DNA of 6,194 nucleotides from NCBI GenBank assembly GCA_937928475.1, contig CALFVE010000363.1, forward strand, positions 1 through 6,194. The letters run 5' to 3'. The notes under the pieces were generated by a model. That model was not told the origin of the DNA. It made no database searches and saw only the letters and a program-made list of their open reading frames with translations. The stretch comes from an uncultured bacterium (GTDB taxonomy: Bacteria; Armatimonadota; Zipacnadia; Zipacnadales; Zipacnadaceae). The translations under genes and the position numbers were made by a program. Shown here in pieces: positions 1 to 5,529 of the stretch (its first letter is position 1; every line of letters begins with the position of its first letter).

Positions 1-1
1 G

Positions 2-571
2 TACGGCGCGAACCCGCTGCCGACAAGACTTCAGCGTCTCTGGGATCAAGCCAAGCACGTCCTCTGCGGCGGTTTTCCCTATTCGGAGGGCATCTTCGAG
101 GACCTCAACAAGGTGATCTGCGCGGGCTTCTTCTGGAACAAGGAAGCACGCGCCGAAAACACGGTCCGGGAATACCTGGCCTGGGAGTTCACCCCGGAAG
201 TGGTCGAAGAGGTCGCGCGGGCCGTTGCTCTGTTGGAGCGTAATTACCCCCGAGCAACCTGGAAACGGGAGGAAGTGGAGGAGGCCTATGCCCTCCTGCA
301 ACAGGCCGACCGACGCCTGCCGGAGCGGGCAAGGAAAAGTTGGCGCTGGAGGATTCTGTTCTTGCGAGCACTGATTGACCGCGAGCTGGTGGCCCATGGC
401 GGCGAAGTGTCCGACCACTGCGACGAGGCGTTTGAGGAGTTGATTCGCCTCTTCCACCTGGAACAGGGTTGGCGGTGCGTCACGCCGCCCTCCCGGGCCT
501 ACCTGGCGCGTGAGGAAGCCCGGCAGAGAAGAGCGGAAACCTTGCCACCGGGCGCCCATCAGGGGGTGTAG
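2..571 (+). CDS. C-terminal fragment of a probable carbohydrate-related enzyme (5' end outside window)
   Basis: The frame is open from the first bases and runs 189 codons to a TAG at 569-571, so this is the 3' end of a longer gene. The GTG at 113 is an internal valine, because good coding sequence continues upstream of it. Near the start of the fragment is a PYSEGIFEDLNK segment followed by an aromatic AGFFWNK and then TVREYLAWEF. The rest is mostly charged alpha-helix, including the Trp/Arg-rich helix KSWRWRILFLRALIDREL. From memory, the PYSEG-(I/Y)-(F/Y)-ED-(L/I)-NK motif followed by REY resembles the C-terminal part of large uncharacterised, glycoside-hydrolase-like proteins of Planctomycetota, Verrucomicrobiota and Lentisphaerota; I could not verify this. 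No catalytic residue can be assigned because the main domain lies outside the window. The gene converges on the glycoside hydrolase, with 12 bases between the stop codons and no terminator hairpin in that gap. That it is coding is fairly sure; the function is a guess. Confidence 0.8.
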   Translation, partial: YGANPLPTRLQRLWDQAKHVLCGGFPYSEGIFEDLNKVICAGFFWNKEARAENTVREYLAWEFTPEVVEEVARAVALLERNYPRATWKREEVEEAYALLQQADRRLPERARKSWRWRILFLRALIDRELVAHGGEVSDHCDEAFEELIRLFHLEQGWRCVTPPSRAYLAREEARQRRAETLPPGAHQGV

Positions 572-583
572 CGGTTCGGCGCT

Positions 584-2929
584 CTACGGCGCGGGCAGGA
601 CCTTGACGGCCAGGTCCGGCGCGATGGGCGGGAGAGGAACGGCTAGGTTGCCGTTCGGAGTGGTCAGGGTGACGGTGCTGGCCATCTGCCCGGTCAGAGT
701 GTCCCAGAACTCAACGCGGTAGTTCCCGGGACGCAGGCTGGCGATCGTCGCCGTGATGCCGGTGATGCCGGTAGCCGGGCGCTCGCGCTGGCCCAGCCCG
801 TCATAGTCATAGACATAAAAGTAGGCGGAATTGTCGTTCTGCATGGCCTGGACGCGCAGTTTGGTCTCCGGAATGAGTCCCACCTGGGTCAGGCGAAAGT
901 TCTTGCCCCGGCGGTCTTCGCCCGCGACAAAGCCCTGCAGGCCCTTCATGAAATCCCCCAGCCGGTACTGCTCCCATTCCTTCTGGTACCAGAAGGCCCC
1001 GGGCGCGGACCAGGGCATGAGCGCTGACACCCACAGCCCACAGCGGAACTCCTGGAGCCAGCGCGATTCCGGCACCGGCAGTTCCGCGGTCTGAGGTCCG
1101 TATTCGATGAAGATGAAGGGCTTGTTGTAGCGTTGGCGCCTGGCGAAGGACTCGTTCATCCCCTCGTCGCGCCGTTTCCAGTAGGAGTCGGACTGGATGT
1201 ATTCGATCTCCGGCAACTGCCAAAGTTCGTCTCCGGCGTGCCAGTAGAGAGCAATGTGAGAGACGATGATGTGCGGCTGTTGCTCGCTCTGCCGGAGAAA
1301 GCGCGCCATCTCCTGGTGCCAGGCCGCCGATTCCTGGGGATTGTAGCCCTCCGACAGTTCGATCTCGTTCCACAGGTCCCAGGAGAAGATGTTGCGGCCG
1401 TAGCCCCAGCGGGCCGCGATGTAGCGATAGCGCTGCTTGTGGTCGTTTTTGGCCCGCTCGCTGGTGAAGAACATAAAGGGCGCCGCCAGGTAGCCGCCAT
1501 TTTCGACCGCGTAGGGGTTGTACTCCCACTCGGCATCGAACTTGTCCTGGCGGAGTTGCCCATGTGAACCTAAGGTGATTTCAAGATAGAGGTTGTGCTG
1601 CGCAGCGAGGTCGAGGGCGTAGTCGAGCCGCCAGGCATTGTACTGGGCGTAGCGACCGACATCCGCGAAGCGCGAGTGGTACTTCTGACTCCATTCAATT
1701 CCCGCCCACCAGGCGCACATCCAGGTGCGCACCACGCTGATGCCGTACTGCCGGAAGAGCGGAAAGAAATGGTCAAAGTCATAGGTGCCGGCCTGGGCCT
1801 CGGCCTGGTCGCCGCCGTCGCGCATGTTGATGGCAAAGGGGTACAGGAAGTCCCCGTTCTCGAACTCAAAGTAGTGGGGGTCCTGCCGGCTGACCCGAGC
1901 CAGGCCCTCAGGATGCAGAGGCGCGGTAGCCTCAAAGGAATTCTCGGGGCTTCTGCGCGTGCCGAGGGCATCTCGCAGCGTGACATAGTACCGCCAGGTT
2001 CCCACCTCGCGAGGGGCGAACCGGACCTTCCATTGGGGACCGCCGACCGGGGTGAGGCGCTCAAAGCCCTCCGGCGACTTGCTGCGCGTGAAGCCCTGAT
2101 AGAAAAAGCCCGGCACGGTGAGCGCCTGGCCCGAGGGCGAGAGGAAGTGCCCCTCCACGTTTACCACGGCCGGGTCATAGGGATTCTCATAGAGTTGGTC
2201 CACGGGCCAGGTTAGTTCGAACTTCTCAAACTGAGGCACGCGGGCAGCGTTTGGCACCGGCCGAGGCGCAGGGGGAGGAGTACCGGGGCTCACCGGCGCC
2301 GCGCCCAGCGGGGGGCGGTAGTCCTCCAGGCGCAGGTCGGCGATCTGCACCGGCCCGGTCCAGGCCTTCTGCTCGAAGAGACGGATGCCAAACTCCTTGG
2401 GCCGGTAGGTGGCGTCGTAAAACACCTGCTGGTGACCGCCCGGCTCCCAGTCAGTGCTGAACGGGCGCAGCGACACGGAGAAGGTCATCCATTGGCCGGG
2501 CGTCAGGGGCTGGCGTTTCTTCGGGTCGGCCCGGTCGTGCAGGGGATAGGTCTGATACCAGTAGTAGTGAAAGTCCTTGAGGTAGACCTGCAAGTCGGCG
2601 GTCTTGGGAAAGCCCTCGGGAACGCGCAGACGGAAGGTCAGACGCTGGTAACCGGTCCAGTCCTCCCAGCAGCGATAGGCGACGCCCAGGGTGTTGGGCA
2701 GAGAGCCCGTGAACTCAACGGCAGGGGTCCCTCCCGGGCCGCCGGCGGGGAGGATCTGCACCTTGTGGACGGGGCCGGAGTCATAGGGCCGCCAGTTGCG
2801 GGCCTCCAGGGTCAACGGCAGGACAGGCGGTCGGGTTTGTGCCCGCGCCGGAGGAGCCAGCACGCAGAGAAGCGCGCCGGCCAGCGCAAGCACGGAGCGA
2901 GAGTTTCCACGGCGAAGAGTAAGAGTCAT
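584..2929 (-). CDS. Secreted multidomain glycoside hydrolase (DUF5060 plus clan GH-A-like barrel)
   Basis: Probable exported polysaccharide or oligosaccharide hydrolase, substrate unknown. Numbering is from the ATG at 2929. Residues 1-30 form a signal peptide: an Arg-rich start, a VLALAGALLCVLAPP core and an ARA|Q cleavage site. About 35-205 is an aromatic-rich beta domain (FHYYWYQTYPL) like a carbohydrate-binding module. About 206-230 is a Pro-rich linker. About 233-335 matches DUF5060, with FELTWPVDQLYENPYDP and VRFAPREVGTWRYYVTL. About 345-665 is a (beta/alpha)8 hydrolase domain with WDLWNE (Glu522, predicted acid/base) and FIFIEYGP (Glu609, predicted nucleophile), the usual pair of retaining clan GH-A enzymes. 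About 685-781 is a C-terminal beta domain ending in a TAG. A GTG at 2944 would add MAREL. Neither start has a clear Shine-Dalgarno; I prefer the ATG because it gives a normal-length n-region. All domains look intact, so the enzyme is probably active. The exact GH family cannot be fixed by eye. Confidence 0.9.
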   Translation of the reverse strand: MTLTLRRGNSRSVLALAGALLCVLAPPARAQTRPPVLPLTLEARNWRPYDSGPVHKVQILPAGGPGGTPAVEFTGSLPNTLGVAYRCWEDWTGYQRLTFRLRVPEGFPKTADLQVYLKDFHYYWYQTYPLHDRADPKKRQPLTPGQWMTFSVSLRPFSTDWEPGGHQQVFYDATYRPKEFGIRLFEQKAWTGPVQIADLRLEDYRPPLGAAPVSPGTPPPAPRPVPNAARVPQFEKFELTWPVDQLYENPYDPAVVNVEGHFLSPSGQALTVPGFFYQGFTRSKSPEGFERLTPVGGPQWKVRFAPREVGTWRYYVTLRDALGTRRSPENSFEATAPLHPEGLARVSRQDPHYFEFENGDFLYPFAINMRDGGDQAEAQAGTYDFDHFFPLFRQYGISVVRTWMCAWWAGIEWSQKYHSRFADVGRYAQYNAWRLDYALDLAAQHNLYLEITLGSHGQLRQDKFDAEWEYNPYAVENGGYLAAPFMFFTSERAKNDHKQRYRYIAARWGYGRNIFSWDLWNEIELSEGYNPQESAAWHQEMARFLRQSEQQPHIIVSHIALYWHAGDELWQLPEIEYIQSDSYWKRRDEGMNESFARRQRYNKPFIFIEYGPQTAELPVPESRWLQEFRCGLWVSALMPWSAPGAFWYQKEWEQYRLGDFMKGLQGFVAGEDRRGKNFRLTQVGLIPETKLRVQAMQNDNSAYFYVYDYDGLGQRERPATGITGITATIASLRPGNYRVEFWDTLTGQMASTVTLTTPNGNLAVPLPPIAPDLAVKVLPAP

Positions 2930-2978
2930 AAGTTCACGAGCCACTGACCGACGCTAAATACTTAGACAATCGAAAGCG

Positions 2979-2995
2979 AAAAAGGTGCCAGGTCC
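2979..2995. repeat. REP-like sequence AAAAAGGTGCCAGGTCC
   Basis: This 17-base string resembles the 'AAAAAGGTGYCAGGTCC' type of sequence I remember from dispersed short repeats linked to REP-associated tyrosine transposases in several phyla. Here it occurs once, next to GC-rich hairpins at 3038-3053 and 3091-3113. No second copy is present in the window, so the repeat status is inference. Confidence 0.25.
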
Positions 2996-3037
2996 GCCGT
3001 GGTCGGTGGGAGCCGCACCGGTCTCCGCCAAAAGCAG

Positions 3038-3053
3038 CGCGGGGAGGCCCGCG
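3038..3053. repeat. GC-rich hairpin, 6-bp stem
   Basis: CGCGGG at 3038-3043 pairs perfectly with CCCGCG at 3048-3053 across a GAGG loop. No T-run follows on either strand, so it is not a typical intrinsic terminator. It would lie in the 5' leader of the hydrolase transcript if transcription starts far upstream. Confidence 0.4.
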
Positions 3054-3090
3054 CCGCGCTCCTGATGCACCGACCTGGCCTGCTTTCCAG

Positions 3091-3113
3091 CCTCCCGCGC
3101 CCTGCGCGCGAGG
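3091..3113. repeat. GC-rich hairpin, 10-bp stem with one mismatch
   Basis: CCTCCCGCGC at 3091-3100 pairs with GCGCGCGAGG at 3104-3113, nine of ten positions, across a CCT loop. Like the neighbouring hairpin it lacks a T-tract. Together they look like a small REP/BIME-type structure, though chance is possible in such GC-rich DNA. Confidence 0.4.
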
Positions 3114-3237
3114 GGCCTTGAGCAAAGCGATGGGCGGGCGCAGCCAAGTAGACATAGGCTTAGAAACCTGTGCTCCAAAGACCTCCTGATAGACTGGTGC
3201 CGAATCCCCTTCACCTGGCGGCTGGGGACGAGGGGGG

Positions 3238-3243
3238 TATAAT
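3238..3243 (+). promoter_or_regulatory. Possible -10 element of the relic transposase
   Basis: A perfect TATAAT lies 62 bases upstream of the ATG of the transposase relic. No good -35 is present at 16-18 bases (CTGGCG at 17), so only the -10 resemblance supports it. It could be a remnant of the insertion sequence's own promoter. Confidence 0.25.
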
Positions 3244-3305
3244 GAGCACCGTGGCGGCGCTCACTCCGAATACGACGGTAGCATGTGAGGCGGACACAGC
3301 GCCCT

Positions 3306-3933
3306 ATGCATTTTCTTAAGCCTCAGCTATGACCGCCTGCTGGCCGCAGACCATCTGCTCCGCAGGATCACTGCCGCCGTGGATTTTGGCTTCTTCACCA
3401 GCCTGGTGGGCGACTGCTACTGTTGCGGCAATGGGCGCTCTTCCTAGGATCCGCGGGCGTTGTTCAAAGTCGTCTTCCTGCAATTCCTCTACGATCTGTC
3501 CGGCCGACAGGTGGAAGCACAGATCGACCTGCATCTAGCCTGCAAATGCTTCGTGGGCCTCCAGCCCGATGGAACCGGGCCGGGCCAGGTGCCCGGCTCG
3601 CCGCACCCGGACGCCCGCTCTAGGCGCAACTATCTACAAGCTGCAAACCAACACTCTACCGCTCATCGTAGAGCGCAATCGCACTAATCGCAGGTTCTCG
3701 GCGAGGCCAAGCTTGACAGCGAACGTGAACGCCGCCGCATCGAGCGCAAGTTTGCCGAGCAGAAGCGCTATCACGGTTTGCGCCAAGCCCGCTACTGGGG
3801 ACTGGCCAAGGTGACTATTCAGGCGCTGATCGCCTGCACTGCACTTAACTGCGAGCGGCTAGCCATACTCTCTCAGGCCAGTTGTAGTCTGCCCAGGACA
3901 GGATTGTGTCCGCTGAATGACGCGGCCCGATGA
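3306..3933 (+). pseudogene. IS1182-like DDE transposase relic, core deleted
   Basis: Remains of an insertion-sequence transposase of the IS4/IS5 superfamily, most like IS1182. The N-terminal DUF772-like part is clear: MHFLKPQ from ATG 3306, then YDRLLAADHLLRRI, VDFGFF, and (after a stop) DPRALFKVVFLQFLYDL, SGRQVEAQIDLHLA. The C-terminal part is clear from about 3694: RRRIERKFAEQKRYHGLRQARYWGLAKV, then TIQALIACTALNCERL. This part keeps an R(3)E(6)K signature, with the catalytic Glu codon at 3742-3744. Between them, where about 250 residues carrying the two catalytic Asp should lie, only about 100 unrelated-looking bases remain (about 3580-3690). Damage seen: a one-base frameshift near 3327 (MHFLKPQ and YDRLL are in different frames), TAG at 3445-3447 and TAA at 3685-3687 in the main frame. 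That frame then runs to TGA 3931-3933. It cannot encode an active transposase. The superfamily is sure; the exact IS family is likely but unproven. Confidence 0.85.
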
Positions 3934-4037
3934 AAGCCGCCAAGCAGCGGAGAGGATGCATAGTCTGCCGCCGGTTGGGGGCGAGGCGCCCTAATTCCTG
4001 CGAGCAGACGAGAAAACCAAATAGTGGTCAGACGCAA

Positions 4038-4056
4038 ACGGTTTGTTTCAAACCGT
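4038..4056. promoter_or_regulatory. Perfect 19-bp palindrome (operator or hairpin)
   Basis: ACGGTTTG at 4038-4045 and CAAACCGT at 4049-4056 are exact inverted repeats around TTT. As DNA it looks like a dimeric repressor operator; as RNA it is an 8-bp hairpin with a 3-base loop. It lies 57 bases before the ATG at 4114. No T-run follows, so it is not a standard terminator. Confidence 0.5.
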
Positions 4057-4063
4057 AGACGTA

Positions 4064-4110
4064 CCCTCTCCTTCAAGAGAGATCACTTTAGCAACAGTCT
4101 CTTGAGAGGG
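4064..4110 (+). promoter_or_regulatory. Leader hairpin that pairs with the ribosome binding site
   Basis: The right arm 4098-4110 is fully complementary to the left arm in two blocks: CCCTCTC 4064-4070 with GAGAGGG 4104-4110, and AAGAGA 4075-4080 with TCTCTT 4098-4103. A four-base bulge (4071-4074) lies in the left arm and the loop is 17 bases. The GAGAGGG arm is the only Shine-Dalgarno-like sequence before the start codons at 4114, 4117 and 4123, so folding would hide it. This suggests translational control; the trigger is unknown. Confidence 0.55.
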
Positions 4111-4113
4111 CGG

Positions 4114-5529
4114 ATGATGACAATGAGGCTCCTGTGCGTGCTATTCGCATTGCTTCTCCCCTGCCTGGGTAGCGCCCTCGCTCAGGAGCAAGCTACTCGT
4201 ATTCCTATTGGCTACAAGGACGGCAAGCCCATCTACTTCACGCCAGGCTTCTACACCCTCCAAGAGGGCTTGGCAGAAGCCCAGAGGACTGGGAAGCGCG
4301 TCATTGTCCTCTACGACGGGTTCTCTTCTGTACGCCCGCCCACAGGCGAAATCTGGGCGACGGCAAACTTCGACTACCAGTGCTCAGAGGCAATCGCCAA
4401 ACTCGCTGAGAGCTGCGTCATCGTGCGACTTGATGCAAACGCACCCAAACAGGAATTGCACTTTGGCGGCTACCCTCAGTTCATGGCGCTGGACTCCACG
4501 GGCAAGATTGTCTTTGGCGATTCTGACGACAACCGACTTCCGGACCTTGTAGCGCAACTGGGTTCGCTTCAGCAAGCAAGCCAGCTGTTCGCCCAAGACC
4601 TGGCTTCAGCCTTGCAGCAAGCCAAGGCTGAAGACAAGCCGGTCCTTGTCAACGTCCATAGCCTAGATCCTCGAAGCTTTGTCCCTCAGCCCGAAAGCTG
4701 GTGTACTGTCGAGGTTGTCTCGGTGCCGCGCGGAGCGCCGGTTGGAGTTTCGCCCCAACTACCTAATGCTACCGTCTTGGGAGAGGCGCGGAATCTGTTG
4801 TCGTTCGCAGACCCTGCTGTGGCAAGTCGTATCCAGGGTGATTTTATTGCCTGCGAGATCGACGGTTCGCAGGAACGCCGCTTCATGCAGCACGACCGTA
4901 TCCTTGGCTATCCAACCCCGCTCTTTCTCTCGCCCGAGGGCGACGAGATCACTCGATTGCAGGGCGCGGCCAAGCCAGAGCAGATTTTGGTCGCGGCCTC
5001 AGAGGCCCTGGCAAACTACCGCCAAGGCAGAATAACACAACCTCTCATTCCCTGGGAAGACCCCTTGGTCGCTTTCGAGCGAGCAGAGCGAGAGAACAAG
5101 CCTGTGTTCCTTTTCAAGGGCGATCTCAACTTCGCCAACCGACAAGTCATCGAGACGCTCAGCGCAACCGGACCCGGTCTTCTCCAAGCCCTGCGCCGGG
5201 ACTTTGTCTGCGTGCAGCTTCTTGGTGACGGTAAAGATACTGTTGGTCAAGAATACTCGGACCCAGAGAGCAAATCCAGTTTCTATCCTGACCACCAACC
5301 CAGGATCGTTAGGGCTAATGGCGAGCAGATGCCCGAGCAGGAGTTTGATAAAACCCTCAGACTCTCACTTGCTCCGCTTGCAGACATTCCACAGGAGATT
5401 GGCAGAGGGCTCTACGGCACCTACGGCACCTTCGGGAAAAGGCCTGGCGACCCTGTTGTCCAGCGCGTCACACTCGGCGAGAGCGGCATCTCTTGGGAAG
5501 TCCTAGCTAGGGGCCCGAGCGTCTTCTAA
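4114..5529 (+). CDS. Exported tandem thioredoxin-like repeat protein, part before in-frame stop
   Basis: Encodes 471 residues to a TAA at 5527-5529. The start ATG 4114 (alternatives 4117 and 4123) follows GAGAGGG at 4104-4110 and gives a signal peptide, MMTMRLLCVLFALLLPCLGSALA|Q, with cleavage after Ala23. The mature part repeats a helix-strand unit typical of the thioredoxin fold: GLAEAQRTGKRVIVLYDG (52-69), ALQQAKAEDKPVLVNV (166-181) and AFERAERENKPVFLFKG (320-336). The first two are followed by a turn resembling the thioredoxin cis-proline loop: GYPQFMALDSTGKIVFG (119-135) and GYPTPLFLSPEGDEI (265-279). In the third the counterpart is less clear (QPRIVRANGEQ, 395-405). No CxxC redox motif is present, so thiol-disulfide exchange is unlikely; a scaffold or binding role in the envelope is inference. 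The same frame continues past the TAA with a fourth unit, so this is probably the front of a longer broken gene. I do not recognise a named family. Confidence 0.75.
   Translation: MMTMRLLCVLFALLLPCLGSALAQEQATRIPIGYKDGKPIYFTPGFYTLQEGLAEAQRTGKRVIVLYDGFSSVRPPTGEIWATANFDYQCSEAIAKLAESCVIVRLDANAPKQELHFGGYPQFMALDSTGKIVFGDSDDNRLPDLVAQLGSLQQASQLFAQDLASALQQAKAEDKPVLVNVHSLDPRSFVPQPESWCTVEVVSVPRGAPVGVSPQLPNATVLGEARNLLSFADPAVASRIQGDFIACEIDGSQERRFMQHDRILGYPTPLFLSPEGDEITRLQGAAKPEQILVAASEALANYRQGRITQPLIPWEDPLVAFERAERENKPVFLFKGDLNFANRQVIETLSATGPGLLQALRRDFVCVQLLGDGKDTVGQEYSDPESKSSFYPDHQPRIVRANGEQMPEQEFDKTLRLSLAPLADIPQEIGRGLYGTYGTFGKRPGDPVVQRVTLGESGISWEVLARGPSVF
4276..4298 (+). repeat. Intragenic direct repeat, copy 1
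   Basis: These 23 bases encode EAQRTGK and the start of the next Arg codon in unit 1. They match 5764-5786 at 21 of 23 positions, in the same reading frame 1488 bases apart. The high DNA identity points to duplication of the unit or later gene conversion. Confidence 0.7.
5527..5529 (+). other. In-frame TAA interrupting the repeat protein
   Basis: The codon follows ...GPSVF and precedes YYDQPAHVL in the same frame. There is no frameshift, and coding quality is similar on both sides. A single base change from TAT or TAC (Tyr) would explain it. The codon context TTC-TAA-TAT shows no recognised readthrough signal. Confidence 0.8.

Larger units (their letters stand above)
2930..3305. other. Intergenic region upstream of the hydrolase, non-coding
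   Basis: No credible gene is present. The reverse-strand open frames here are short, overlap one another in different frames and have low-complexity Arg/Ala/Gly-rich translations typical of GC-rich non-coding DNA. The region should hold the hydrolase promoter on the minus strand, but I see no convincing -35/-10 pair. The most AT-rich stretch, 2951-2970, lies just before the start codon. GC-rich inverted repeats and a REP-like A-tract sequence sit in the middle. A TATAAT on the plus strand precedes the transposase relic. Confidence 0.6.
3934..4113 (+). promoter_or_regulatory. Leader region of the thioredoxin-like repeat gene
   Basis: This non-coding stretch between the transposase relic and the next ATG should contain that gene's promoter and 5' leader. 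The frame is open back to a GTG at 4024, but the extra residues are an Arg/Ser-rich run encoded by inverted repeats and would bury the signal peptide, so I treat them as untranslated. A short GC hairpin lies at 3979-3991 (GGGCG, loop AGG, CGCCC), followed by two stronger inverted repeats listed separately. I see no clear -35/-10 pair. The right end of the insertion sequence may also lie here, but no terminal repeat could be matched. Confidence 0.5.

Noticed and set aside
1595..2215. Plus-strand open frame of 206 codons inside the hydrolase
   Set aside because: It is antisense to the DUF5060 and barrel regions, whose motifs are clear on the minus strand. Long antisense frames are expected in GC-rich genes.
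2934..3214. Overlapping minus-strand small open frames upstream of the hydrolase
   Set aside because: Three overlapping frames with low-complexity Arg/Ala/Gly translations, no conserved motif, and hairpins inside them.
3190..3215. tRNA T-arm-like string GGTGCCGAATCCCC
   Set aside because: It lacks the TTC of a T-loop, and no matching acceptor, D or anticodon arms could be built around it.
3316..3534. Minus-strand 72-codon open frame
   Set aside because: It is the antisense shadow of the transposase N-terminal region, which is clearly recognisable on the plus strand.
3217..3991. Terminal repeats of the insertion sequence (G-rich stretches at 3217-3237 and 3969-3990)
   Set aside because: The two stretches resemble each other in direct, not inverted, orientation and are low-complexity G-rich, so they do not serve as IS ends.
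4024..4113. N-terminal extension of the repeat protein from GTG 4024
   Set aside because: It adds 30 Arg/Ser-rich residues before an otherwise classic signal peptide, is made of inverted repeats, and has no ribosome binding site. ATG 4114 follows GAGAGGG.
5527..5529. Reassigned genetic code with UAA read as tyrosine
   Set aside because: I know of no bacterial UAA reassignment of this kind, and one occurrence in one gene is better explained by mutation or error. Complete genes here ending in TAG do not settle it.
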